Assembly (NCBI RefSeq): GCF_002943715.1
Contig: NZ_MQUA01000013.1
Coordinates: 1,295,001 to 1,359,000 of the forward strand
Length of the DNA stretch: 64,000 bases
Direction: 5' to 3'
Source: Polaribacter filamentus
GTDB lineage: Bacteria > Bacteroidota > Bacteroidia > Flavobacteriales > Flavobacteriaceae
The position numbers and the translations under genes are program-made. Below, one piece after another: positions 26,971 through 35,946 of this stretch. Within the stretch, counting starts at the first letter, position 1. Each line of letters opens with the position of its first letter. The notes under the pieces were generated by a model, which was not told where the DNA came from, ran no database searches, and worked only from the letters and a program-made list of their open reading frames with translations.

Positions 26971-29397
26971 TTATCTTAGAACGGCTCCTAAATTTTTCTC
27001 GAAAGTTTGCTGTAACTTTTGCATTATTCCATCTATTTGTTTGTCTTCTAATGTTCTAGTTTCATCTTGTAAAACAAAACTAACTGCATACGATTTTTTA
27101 CCTTCAGGTAATTTATCCCCTTCATATACATCAAATAAATCTACTTCTTTTAATAAATTTCTTTCTGATTGAAAAGCTAAATTGTATACTTCCTTAAATT
27201 CAGTTTTACGATCAATCAACAAGGCTAAATCTCTTTTAACAGATTGAAATTTTGATAATTCTGAAACTTTACTATTTTTATTACTTGATACTTTTAAAAC
27301 ATTTGCCCAATTAAAATCCGCAAATAAAACTTCTTGTTTAATTCCGAATTCCTTCAATATAGAACGATTTACAACTCCAAAATCTACTAATTTAATTTTA
27401 CCTAAACTTAAAGTGATCCCCTCCGAAAAAATATCCTCTTTAGTTGGTGAAGTTTTTAAATTTTCAATGCCTAATCTACTTAAAACTGATGTCACTACCC
27501 CTTTTAAATAAAAGAAATCAGAAATGTTAGCCACTGTCCTCCAAGATTCTTTTGTTCTACTTCCAGTTACAAAAAGTGTTAGATGTTTGTCTTCTTGGTA
27601 CTTGTCATTGTACTTATGATATGTTTTGCCAAATTCATAAAGTTTTAAAGAATTATTCTTTCTATTTATATTGTAAGAAACAGACTCTAAACCACTGAAT
27701 AACAAAGACTGACGCATGACACCTAAATCAGTACTTAAAGGATTTAACATCACAACATTTGCCTCTTCCTGTAAGTTTTCTGTTAAGTTTGTATATGCTG
27801 CTTTTGTTAAAGAATTTGCCATTGTTTCATTAAACCCTAAGGAGCTTAATTGATTTGCAATAACATTCTCAATCTTAATATCAGTATTAGAATCAAAAGA
27901 AATTGAAGTATTTAATTTATGAGAAAACTCAATATTATTATACCCAAAAACACGTAAAATTTCTTCAATAATATCTGCTTCACGCTGAACATCAACTCTG
28001 TAAGAAGGAATTGTTAACCCTAACCCGCTTTCTGTTTCACTATTAATTTTAATTTCTAAAGAAGCTAAAATATTCTTAATAGTTTCTTTATCAATCTCTT
28101 GCCCAATTAAACGATACGCATTTTCATAAGAAAAGAATACTTGAAAATCTTCAATTTTAACAGGATAAAAATCAGAAACATCCGAAGCCAATTTACCTCC
28201 TGCATATTGTTCAATTAACAAAGCAGCCCTTTTTAAAGCATATTCTGTGCTATTTATATCAATTCCGCGTTCAAATCGAAAAGAAGCATCCGTATTTAGA
28301 GCGTGTCTTTTTGCAGTTTTTCTGATAGAAACTGCGTTAAAATAGGCACTTTCTAAAAAGATAGCAGTCGTGTTTTCTGTTACTCCAGATTTTAATCCGC
28401 CGAAAACACCTCCCAAACAAAGGGGATTGGAATCTGCGTCACAAATCATAATATCGTCTGCAGAAAGCGTTCTTTCTACTCCATCTAAAGTTGTAAACTT
28501 AGTGCCTTCTTTTAACGTTTTAACAATAATTTTATTCCCTTTAACTTTCTGAGCGTCAAACGCGTGTAACGGTTGCCCTAACTCATGCAGCACATAATTT
28601 GTAATATCTACAATATTATTTTTTGGCGTAATTCCGATGGCTTTTAATCTATTTTGAATCCATTTTGGAGAATCTTTTACAGTAATATCTGTAATTGAAA
28701 TTCCACAATAACGAGGTGCTAATTCTTTGTTTTCAACTTCTACATCAAAACGCAACGTTCTTTCATCCACATGAAAATTACTGACAGAAGGAGAAATCAA
28801 TTCTAATTTATTTCCTTTTTGAATTAATCCTGCTCTTAAATCTCTAGCAACGCCAAAATGACTCATCGCATCAGATCGGTTTGGAGTTAAACCAATTTCA
28901 AAAACGTAATCTGTTTCTATTTTAAAAACTGCTGCTGCAGTGGTTCCTTCTTTTATATTTTCATCTAAAACTAGAATTCCGTCATGACTCGTTCCAATAC
29001 CTAATTCGTCCTCGGCACAAATCATTCCATGACTTTCTTCTCCTCTAATTTTACCTTTTTTAATTATAAAACCTTCGCCTTTATTATCATATAAAGTTGT
29101 GCCAATGGTAGCAACAGGTACTTTTTGACCAGCAGCAACATTTGTAGCACCACAAACAATTTGTAAAGGTTTCCCATCACCTAAATCGACGGTAGTTATT
29201 TTCAATCTGTCGGCATTTGGGTGTTGTATGCTAGTTAAAACTTTACCAACTATGACGCCTTTTAAACTTCCTTTTATAGATTCTTTCGTTTGGATACCTT
29301 CTACTTCTAAACCTAAATCGGTTAATAATTCACCTATTTTGGTAGCTTCCTCGCTAATTTGCAAAAATTGTCGTAACCAATTATATGATATTTTCAT
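26971..29397 (-). CDS. pheT: Phenylalanyl-tRNA synthetase beta subunit
   Basis: The beta chain of the (alpha-beta)2 enzyme that charges tRNA-Phe. Order: tRNA-binding OB domain (about 40-150, VIVGKVLTSIQHPNADRLK), B3/B4 editing domain (about 210-400), B5 (about 400-480) and the C-terminal ferredoxin-like anticodon-binding domain (last 95, SKFQSVKRDLALLIDRK). The 808-residue product starts at MKISYNWLRQF (ATG at 29397). The frame runs 20 residues further, but a minus-strand -7 box at 29424-29431 sits inside that extension, so it is not translated. pheS is not in the window. Confidence 0.96.
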   Translation of the reverse strand: MKISYNWLRQFLQISEEATKIGELLTDLGLEVEGIQTKESIKGSLKGVIVGKVLTSIQHPNADRLKITTVDLGDGKPLQIVCGATNVAAGQKVPVATIGTTLYDNKGEGFIIKKGKIRGEESHGMICAEDELGIGTSHDGILVLDENIKEGTTAAAVFKIETDYVFEIGLTPNRSDAMSHFGVARDLRAGLIQKGNKLELISPSVSNFHVDERTLRFDVEVENKELAPRYCGISITDITVKDSPKWIQNRLKAIGITPKNNIVDITNYVLHELGQPLHAFDAQKVKGNKIIVKTLKEGTKFTTLDGVERTLSADDIMICDADSNPLCLGGVFGGLKSGVTENTTAIFLESAYFNAVSIRKTAKRHALNTDASFRFERGIDINSTEYALKRAALLIEQYAGGKLASDVSDFYPVKIEDFQVFFSYENAYRLIGQEIDKETIKNILASLEIKINSETESGLGLTIPSYRVDVQREADIIEEILRVFGYNNIEFSHKLNTSISFDSNTDIKIENVIANQLSSLGFNETMANSLTKAAYTNLTENLQEEANVVMLNPLSTDLGVMRQSLLFSGLESVSYNINRKNNSLKLYEFGKTYHKYNDKYQEDKHLTLFVTGSRTKESWRTVANISDFFYLKGVVTSVLSRLGIENLKTSPTKEDIFSEGITLSLGKIKLVDFGVVNRSILKEFGIKQEVLFADFNWANVLKVSSNKNSKVSELSKFQSVKRDLALLIDRKTEFKEVYNLAFQSERNLLKEVDLFDVYEGDKLPEGKKSYAVSFVLQDETRTLEDKQIDGIMQKLQQTFEKNLGAVLR

Positions 29398-29423
29398 TTG
29401 TTTTTTTAAACATTTTAATGCTG

Positions 29424-29431
29424 CAAATTTA
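29424..29431 (-). promoter_or_regulatory. -7 box of pheT
   Basis: On the minus strand TAAATTTG, a full TAnnTTTG match, lies 27 bases upstream of the ATG at 29397. A TTTG at 29457-29460 could be the -33 element, although the spacer (25) is long. It supports the shorter pheT start. Confidence 0.5.
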
Positions 29432-29460
29432 AAGTTTTTTATCAACTTAATTAACACAAA

Positions 29461-29830
29461 ATCCCATTTAAAAATGTTTATAATTTATTGTGCTTACCAA
29501 GATTATTGAAAATTTAATAAATGAGGTTTTTTATTCTGATAATCAGATTTTTAGTATCCCTTTATTATGAAATTGAAACATCAAAATAATTACAAATAAG
29601 TACTCATGGCAATCTATTAAAAATGTAAAGCAAAAAATAATTGTGGTTTATTTTTGAAATAAAAAAAGCTTTTCACACACCTTTTTAATGCTCATAAAAA
29701 TGATTACTTTGGATAAAATTAACTGCTGTAAGATTAAAAATACGTTTAGATATAACCTACCTTTTAAAGCTGTAAAAATAATTAATGAATTTTAAAGTAG
29801 TAAAAACAAAGAAATCATAATTAATAATTA
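29461..29830. other. Non-coding gap between pheT and the LtaS-like gene
   Basis: About 370 bases of divergent intergenic DNA. I see no open frame, repeat or stable hairpin apart from the two promoters that flank it. Confidence 0.55.
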
Positions 29831-29863
29831 TTGATTTTACCAAGTTCAAAATAAATACCTTTG
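29831..29863 (+). promoter_or_regulatory. Promoter of the LtaS-like gene
   Basis: -33 TTG (29831-29833), a 22-base spacer and -7 box TACCTTTG (29856-29863), 17 bases before the start codon. Confidence 0.6.
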
Positions 29864-29880
29864 TATTTTAATTAAAAGCA

Positions 29881-31875
29881 ATGTTACAAAGAACACCTAA
29901 TTACATAAAATATATTTTCACCAATTTCATTTTATTAATTGTTTTTAATACAATTTTTAGGATGTTGTTTTATTCTTTTTTTGCTGAATTAGAAACCGCA
30001 ACCTCATCCGAAGTACAAAATGCTTTTTGGTTAGGTTTTCGTTTTGATATTAAACTAGCAGCTATTGCAATTTTTCCTTTATCCCTTTTAGTTTTAATCG
30101 TCAATAAACGCTTTTTTACCAATTCCTTTTACAGAAAATTTGCAAACATTTATCTCGTTTTAACCTACATTATTCTAACCGTATTTTACGCAATTGACTT
30201 CGGATATTATGACTATTTATCCATAAGATTAGATGCTGCTTCTCTACGATTTTTGGAAGATTTAAAAATTTCATCACAAGTTTTGTTGGAAAGTTACCCT
30301 GTTTTTAAAGGATTGATTGGTTTCTTAATTCTTGGTTTTCTGATTTACAAATTGTCAAAATTTATTTATTCTAAATTCAAAAATAATCAAAAGCATATTT
30401 CTAAAAAGATAAAAGCTATCTATTTTATTGCTACTTTTTTACTATTAGCTTTCAGTGTTTACAACAGTTTTAATCATTATCCTTTGCGATGGAGTGAAGC
30501 TTTTTTCTCTAAAAATAATAAGGTAAATCAGTTTGCTTTAAATCCTGTTTTATACTTTTTTGATAGTTTTGCTTTTAGAAGTGAAGCTGTAAATATGGAT
30601 GAGTTTAAAAAATATTACCCCGTAATTGCTAAAAAATTACAATTACCAAAAGACTCCATTTCCTTTGAAAGAAAAGTGGTTTTTACAGACTCTTTAAGCA
30701 GCAAACCAAATGTTGTTTTTGTAATGTTAGAATCTGTAGGTGTAAAACCGTTAAGTTATTATGGAAACGCCATAAACAGTTCACCCAATATCGATTCCTT
30801 AATTAAGGAGAGTTTGAGTTTTTCCAACTTTTACGTTCACAAATCTGGAACCGCTGCAAGTGTTTTTGCAAGTGTTACGGGTTTGCCAGATATTGATGAT
30901 GTAAATACGGCTTCTAGAAACCCAATGATTATTGATCAACGTATTTTATTTGATCAATTTGATGGCTATGAAAAATTATATTTCTTAGGCGGAAGTGCGA
31001 ACTGGGCAAATATTCGAGGTATTTTTCAATCGAATATCAAAGGATTAAGAATCTTTGAAGAAGGAAGTTATAGTACTGAAAACAGAGCTGATGTTTGGGG
31101 AATTGATGATTATGAATTATTTAGTGAATCTGACAAAGAGCTTAAAAAATTACATGCCCAAAACCAGCCATTTGTCGCTTATATTCAAACTGCATCTAAT
31201 CATATGCCTTTTACAGTTCCGGATAAAAAAGAAAGCTTCACTCCTTTTTCTGAGGATTCTATTTCTAATATATTATTGGAAAAATCAGGATTTAAATCTG
31301 TTGCTCAATTAAATGCTTTGCGTTATTTAGATTTTAATATTGGCAAGTTTTTAGAAAGAGCGAAAAAATCTGGATATTATGATAATACTGTTTTTGTATT
31401 TTTTGGCGATCATAATACGGCTATGAATAGAACAGATCAATACACAAACGAATATGATTTAAATATTCAATTGCAACATGTTCCTTTTATAATTCATGCA
31501 CCACAATTTGTAAAACCTAGAGAAATTACTAAAAATGGAAAATTAATTGATATGTTTCCAACAGTATTAAGTTTGCTAAAAATGGATTATACAAATTATA
31601 CTTTAGGTAACAATCTCTTAAGTAGCATGAAAACATCTTCATTTATATATTTAAAAATTAATGGAGAACCTGCGGTTGGTTTGTTGCAAGATAGCATGTA
31701 TTATTCCAGAACAAACATTACTAAAACAAAAAGTTTGTACAATTTAAATAGTAAAGTTTTGATTGATTTGAAAGACGAATATCCTAAGAAAGCTGAAGAA
31801 ATGGACAGTCTTTTATCTGCATATTACAATGCTACAAAGTATTTATATTTCAATAATAAAAAGCTAGACAAATAG
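29881..31875 (+). CDS. LtaS-like phosphoglycerol/phosphoethanolamine transferase
   Basis: An inner-membrane enzyme of the alkaline phosphatase/sulfatase superfamily, related to lipoteichoic acid synthase. Five transmembrane helices fill residues 1-210 and a periplasmic sulfatase domain follows. Metal and catalytic residues are visible as VFVMLESVG (Glu), KSGTAAS with Thr324 as the likely nucleophile, and FGDHNTAM (Asp-His). In a Gram-negative it probably transfers a phospholipid headgroup to a glycan or lipid, and the acceptor is unknown. The 3' end overlaps the converging PAP2 gene by 12 bases. Confidence 0.9.
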   Translation: MLQRTPNYIKYIFTNFILLIVFNTIFRMLFYSFFAELETATSSEVQNAFWLGFRFDIKLAAIAIFPLSLLVLIVNKRFFTNSFYRKFANIYLVLTYIILTVFYAIDFGYYDYLSIRLDAASLRFLEDLKISSQVLLESYPVFKGLIGFLILGFLIYKLSKFIYSKFKNNQKHISKKIKAIYFIATFLLLAFSVYNSFNHYPLRWSEAFFSKNNKVNQFALNPVLYFFDSFAFRSEAVNMDEFKKYYPVIAKKLQLPKDSISFERKVVFTDSLSSKPNVVFVMLESVGVKPLSYYGNAINSSPNIDSLIKESLSFSNFYVHKSGTAASVFASVTGLPDIDDVNTASRNPMIIDQRILFDQFDGYEKLYFLGGSANWANIRGIFQSNIKGLRIFEEGSYSTENRADVWGIDDYELFSESDKELKKLHAQNQPFVAYIQTASNHMPFTVPDKKESFTPFSEDSISNILLEKSGFKSVAQLNALRYLDFNIGKFLERAKKSGYYDNTVFVFFGDHNTAMNRTDQYTNEYDLNIQLQHVPFIIHAPQFVKPREITKNGKLIDMFPTVLSLLKMDYTNYTLGNNLLSSMKTSSFIYLKINGEPAVGLLQDSMYYSRTNITKTKSLYNLNSKVLIDLKDEYPKKAEEMDSLLSAYYNATKYLYFNNKKLDK

Positions 31876-32436
31876 TTTTTTAACTATCTTTTTAAAAAGG
31901 AAATAATATCCATTTGCGAGTAAAATACCGGTTAAAATTCCCAAAGAAATATCTAATGGAAAATGCACACCTAAATACAATCTGCTATACGCAAATAGTA
32001 AAGGAAAGAATAAAATTAAATAAATGTATTTGTATTTTTCTCTTAATAAAAATATTATAAATATGGAGAAAAAAGTAGATGTTGTGGCATGACCTGAAAT
32101 AAAACTAAAACTCTGTGGATTTTTTAAATGCCTTAATAAATGCTGAATTTCAGGATCATTATTAGGTCTTAATCTTTCCATAGAATCCTTAATTAGATTT
32201 ACAAATTGGTCTGAAAAAGCTACTAATATAATTAGCGATACGATTATAAAACCTCCTTTTTTCCATCCAAAAGACTTAAATATTAGATAGATAATAAAAA
32301 GGAACAAAGGGGTCCAATTAAATTGGTTGGTAATTATCAACCAAAATGAATCCCATTGTTCACTTCCTAAATTATTTAGGAAAATAAGTAATTCTTTATC
32401 TTTTTGTATTATTGAGTCAAACAAATTATTTTCCAA
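31864..32436 (-). CDS. PAP2-family membrane phosphatase
   Basis: A 190-residue membrane acid phosphatase of the PAP2 family. The tripartite active site is intact: KDSMERLRP, SGHATT (general acid His) and SRLYLGVHFPLD (nucleophile His). About five transmembrane helices. Family members remove phosphate from undecaprenyl diphosphate, phosphatidic acid or phosphatidylglycerophosphate; the substrate is not determined here. Its start lies 11 bases inside the cyclophilin gene and its stop overlaps the LtaS-like gene, so it is the last gene of the nrnA-gldI operon. Confidence 0.92.
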   Translation of the reverse strand: MENNLFDSIIQKDKELLIFLNNLGSEQWDSFWLIITNQFNWTPLFLFIIYLIFKSFGWKKGGFIIVSLIILVAFSDQFVNLIKDSMERLRPNNDPEIQHLLRHLKNPQSFSFISGHATTSTFFSIFIIFLLREKYKYIYLILFFPLLFAYSRLYLGVHFPLDISLGILTGILLANGYYFLFKKIVKKLFV

Positions 32437-33583
32437 TTTCTAAGATTTCTACTTCAAAAACTAGGTCAGATTTAGCTGGAAAAGGCCCATATTTTGCTTC
32501 ACCAAAACCAATATAGTAAGGGATAAAAAGCCTTGCTTTTTCTCCTTTCTTTAAAGTGGCAACTCCTTCTTTAAAACCAGTTATCATTGGTTTTGAAGCA
32601 TCATTTAACTGAAACACAAATGGCTCTCCATTATCTTCTGTAGATTGGATTTTTGTACCATCAGCAATATACAAGGTGAAATCAGTTTTAATCGCTTTAT
32701 GATTAACGACTTTTTCCCCTTTCGGATTCTTCTTTAGCATTAAAATGCCCAAACCAGAATCTGTTTTAACCGCTTTTGATTGATCCATTTTTGATGAAAA
32801 TGTAGCTTTATCTTCTAAATATTTAGCATATTTAGCAATGTCTGCTTCCATTTCTCTTTGTGCTCGATCCTTTTTACTTTCCGTATATTTAATTAGCTCT
32901 TTATCAAAAACTAAAGCAGCATCAAAAGATATTGCTTTAGCTCCTATTCTAATTATTTTTACAGCAAGTATGGTGTCTGATTGTTGTATTTTATTTACAA
33001 CTACCAATCTTAAAGAATCAATAGCATTTTTAAGCTTTACAGTACCTTTTATTTGCTTTTTTAAGGTATTTAGTTGTGTATTATTGAGTATTGCTTTACC
33101 AAAAACAGTATGCTTGCCATCTAAATGAGGGATCGCTTTGTGGGTAATAAAAAACTGACTTCCATTGCGTTCTGGGCCACTATTTGCCATAGATAAAACT
33201 CCGGCATCATCATGAGCATGCAGTAATTTACCATCTTTGTCTTTTGTAAGTTCGTCTCCGAACATATAACCAGCAGTACCTGTTCCTGTTGCTGTTGGAT
33301 CTCCTCCTTGAATAATAAAGTTTGGTACAACTCTATGAAAAGTTAATCCATCGTAATACTTTTTTCCTTTAAAAGAATCTAAAACTTTCGTATTAGTTCC
33401 TTCTGCTAAAGAAATAAAATTAGCAACAGTCATTGGTGCGTCGTCTGCATATAGCTCTAAAAGAATATTCCCTTTGTTGGTTTGTATTTCTGCATACAAA
33501 CCATCCATTAAGTTTTTATATTTTTTAGAGGTACACCCCGTTATTAAAACAAAAGCAAAAAAAATGTAAATACCGTTTTTCAT
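32426..33583 (-). CDS. Cyclophilin-FKBP fusion lipoprotein prolyl isomerase
   Basis: A 385-residue periplasmic or outer-membrane prolyl isomerase that joins two unrelated PPIase folds. Lipobox ITGC is at about residue 17. The cyclophilin domain covers about 28-200 (LELYADDAPMTVANFISLAEG, FHRVVPNFIIQGGDPTATG, GSQFFIT). After a charged helical linker with a KDRAQREMEADIAKYAKYLEDK-like segment, an FKBP domain covers about 285-385 (GFKEGVATLKKGEKARLFIPYYIGFGE). It is one base from the next PPIase gene upstream and overlaps the PAP2 start, so it belongs to an operon of folding factors. Confidence 0.92.
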   Translation of the reverse strand: MKNGIYIFFAFVLITGCTSKKYKNLMDGLYAEIQTNKGNILLELYADDAPMTVANFISLAEGTNTKVLDSFKGKKYYDGLTFHRVVPNFIIQGGDPTATGTGTAGYMFGDELTKDKDGKLLHAHDDAGVLSMANSGPERNGSQFFITHKAIPHLDGKHTVFGKAILNNTQLNTLKKQIKGTVKLKNAIDSLRLVVVNKIQQSDTILAVKIIRIGAKAISFDAALVFDKELIKYTESKKDRAQREMEADIAKYAKYLEDKATFSSKMDQSKAVKTDSGLGILMLKKNPKGEKVVNHKAIKTDFTLYIADGTKIQSTEDNGEPFVFQLNDASKPMITGFKEGVATLKKGEKARLFIPYYIGFGEAKYGPFPAKSDLVFEVEILEIGK

Positions 33584-34312
33584 TTACTCTTTTATAATCT
33601 CTAATAACTCTAGTTCAAAAATTAAAGCTGAAAATGGTTTAATTAATTCGCCTCTTTGTTGAGCTCCATAAGCTAAATCTTGTGGAATAAAGAATCTATA
33701 TTTTGCACCTGAATTCATTAAAGCTAAACCTTCGTTAAAACCAGGTATAAATTGATTTGCATTAGACTCCATAGGTTCTTTTCTGTCTACAGAACTATCA
33801 AAAACTTGACCATCAATAGTTGTTCCATGATAGTGAATCTTAATTTTTGAAGTTGGTACTGCTTGCTCTCCAGTTCCTGATTTTAAAATAACATATTGCA
33901 AACCACTGTCTGTAGTTACTACGCCTTCTTTTGTTTTATTTACAGCTAAAAAATCTTCACCTGCTTTTTTAACCTCAGCAAATTTTGCTTCCGCATCTTT
34001 AGCCGATTTTTCTTGTGCTTCTTTTTGCTTAGCTACCTGTTGTTTTTGAAAGAAATCTCTTAAAAATGCATTTAAATCTTTTTCTGCAATTAATAGATTC
34101 GTAGAATCCATTCCGTTTCTGTACCCTTGTACAAATAAATCTGTACTTGCTTCATCAAAATTTGCTTTTACTTTGATAGCCATATCCATCCCTAAAGCAT
34201 AACTCGCAGAATCAATTTCTGTCTCTAAAGATTTTACATCTGCTTTTTGCCCTTTACAAGAAGTCAAAGACGCTACTGCTGCCATAATTACTAAACCTTT
34301 TAATATTCTCAT
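33584..34312 (-). CDS. FKBP-type prolyl isomerase lipoprotein
   Basis: A 242-residue lipoprotein (lipobox LTSC, residue 19) with an FKBP_N helical dimerisation region (about 30-120) and an FKBP domain (about 125-242; VFDSSVDRKEPMESNANQFI, GFNEGLALMNSGAKYRFFIP, LAYGAQQRG). This resembles Mip/FkpA-type periplasmic chaperones. It lies between gldI (7 bases) and the cyclophilin-FKBP gene (adjacent), on the same strand, so it is cotranscribed. Confidence 0.94.
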   Translation of the reverse strand: MRILKGLVIMAAVASLTSCKGQKADVKSLETEIDSASYALGMDMAIKVKANFDEASTDLFVQGYRNGMDSTNLLIAEKDLNAFLRDFFQKQQVAKQKEAQEKSAKDAEAKFAEVKKAGEDFLAVNKTKEGVVTTDSGLQYVILKSGTGEQAVPTSKIKIHYHGTTIDGQVFDSSVDRKEPMESNANQFIPGFNEGLALMNSGAKYRFFIPQDLAYGAQQRGELIKPFSALIFELELLEIIKE

Positions 34313-34319
34313 TTTTCTA

Positions 34320-34849
34320 TTATTTAATGTTTGTTAATGTTACTGTACTAATTATTGATTGATTAATTCCTATTTTATTTCCATCTCCAGTTATGCCAAA
34401 AGCGCTGTAAGAAGGAAGTACAAATGTAATGGTTTCTCCTATTTTCATCAACTTTATTCCTTTTTGTAATCCAGAAATAAAATCCTCTTTATCAACTACA
34501 TAACTTTTAATTCCCAAATCTTCTTTGCTATATAGTATAGAATCATTCAAATTTCTGATCTCATATTCAAAAATTACTTCATTTCCTTTCTCTGGAATTG
34601 GTGCATTTTCTTCTATTTTATGGATGTATGTATACCAAAATCCTTGGGAAGATTGAACATATACTTTTGCCGAATCATTTTTTATCAGTTGAAGAATTTT
34701 ATCGTCTTCAATCTTATTTAAAGAGATAGCTTTTTTAATAGTTTCTTTATATAATGTTGTGGATGGCTTCGGATTGATAGGTTTTCTTGGAATACTCTTA
34801 GAACAAGAAAAACAACATAGCATCAAAAAAATAAATAATTATTCTTCAT
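34320..34849 (-). CDS. gldI: GldI-type gliding motility prolyl isomerase lipoprotein, N-terminal frameshift
   Basis: An FKBP-like lipoprotein matching GldI, required for gliding in Flavobacterium johnsoniae. Core features are ISGLQKGIKLMKIGETITFVLPSYSAFGI and the C-terminal sheet. Read from ATG at 34849 it gives MKNNYLFF and then stops in a T7 run (34825-34831). One more T continues exactly into LMLCCFSCSKS, giving a full lipoprotein signal. As written only a short start (TTG 34826 or ATG 34823) is open, leaving no positively charged n-region. So either the run is miscalled, or the strain has lost or phase-varied the signal. The ATG overlaps the end of nrnA. Confidence 0.8.
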
Positions 34850-35867
34850 AAGAGGTTTCTAATTCAGATTTATAAGTTGCAACTAATGCTGTAAATTTAG
34901 TAACTGATTCTGCTAATGATACATTAGATTTTCCTCCCGCAGCATTATCATGCCCTCCACCTTCAAAATGATTTCTAGAAAATTGATTTACCGAAAAATT
35001 TCCTTTTGATCTAAAAGATATTTTTATAATTCCCTGCTCTAGATCTTCAATAAAAATGGCTGCAAAAATAATTCCTTTTAAAGACAATGCATAATTTACG
35101 ATGCCTTCCGTATCTCCTTTTTGAAAATCAAAACGTTTTTTTTCTTCATCAGTTAAAGTGATGTATGCTGTTTTATAAGTTGGTAAAATTTGCAAATTAC
35201 TTAAAGCCTGTCCTAATAACAACAATCTGTTGTATGAATTTGAATCATATACATTGTTATGAATTCTATCATTTTGAGCGCCCTTATCAATTAAATCTGC
35301 AATAATTCTGTGCGTTGTACTGGTTGTCGATCTAAATCTAAAAGAGCCAGTATCGGTCATAATTCCTGTATAAATACAAGTTGCAATATCAGCATCAATT
35401 AAATCTAAGTCCGTATTCATTTCAATAAATTGATACACCATTTGACTTGTTGAGCAAATTTCAACATCAGAAAACATATATTTTACGCCATCTGGTTGCT
35501 GATGATGATCGATCATGGCAAAATCATTTGGATATTTTTCCAAAGTATGTTGCATATCAGAACCAACTCTGTGCAATGCATTAAAGTCTAATAGAAAAAT
35601 AATATCAGAATTATTTATGGCTTTTTGAGATTGGCTGTTTTGCCAATCAAATCTATATGTACCGTCAGAACCTGGTAACCAATGTAAAAATTCTGGATAT
35701 TCGTTAGGAACAACTACGGTTGCATTGTGACCTTTTTTAGTCAAATAATGTTTTAATGCCAGCGTCGAACCCATTGCATCTCCATCAGGATTTCTATGTC
35801 CTACGATTACAATGCTTCTTGGTTTTTCAAGAAAGGTTTTTAACTCTTCAATTTTTTTTAAAATCAT
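34839..35867 (-). CDS. nrnA: Oligoribonuclease/PAP phosphatase NrnA-like (DHH family)
   Basis: A cytosolic DHH-DHHA1 phosphoesterase that degrades nanoRNA and/or hydrolyses 3'-phosphoadenosine 5'-phosphate. The DHH domain has GHRNPDGDAMGS, FLLDFNALHR, MIDHHQQPDG and TDTGSFRFRSTT; the DHHA1 domain ends with GGGHDNAAGG. The 342-residue length is normal. Bifunctional activity is known for the Bacillus and mycobacterial family, and is inferred here. It is the first gene of the minus-strand folding-factor operon and overlaps the putative gldI start. Confidence 0.92.
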   Translation of the reverse strand: MILKKIEELKTFLEKPRSIVIVGHRNPDGDAMGSTLALKHYLTKKGHNATVVVPNEYPEFLHWLPGSDGTYRFDWQNSQSQKAINNSDIIFLLDFNALHRVGSDMQHTLEKYPNDFAMIDHHQQPDGVKYMFSDVEICSTSQMVYQFIEMNTDLDLIDADIATCIYTGIMTDTGSFRFRSTTSTTHRIIADLIDKGAQNDRIHNNVYDSNSYNRLLLLGQALSNLQILPTYKTAYITLTDEEKKRFDFQKGDTEGIVNYALSLKGIIFAAIFIEDLEQGIIKISFRSKGNFSVNQFSRNHFEGGGHDNAAGGKSNVSLAESVTKFTALVATYKSELETSYEE

Positions 35868-35894
35868 AGGTTGCGAATATACAATTTATTAACA

Positions 35895-35924
35895 TTGTTC
35901 AAAATAAATTTTATGATACCTTTG
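35895..35924 (+). promoter_or_regulatory. Promoter of the PhoD-like gene
   Basis: -33 TTG (35895-35897), spacer 19 bases, -7 box TACCTTTG (35917-35924), 22 bases before the ATG at 35947. It lies in the 79-base divergent gap with nrnA. Confidence 0.7.
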
Positions 35925-35946
35925 TTATAAATTCTTATAAAAATTC

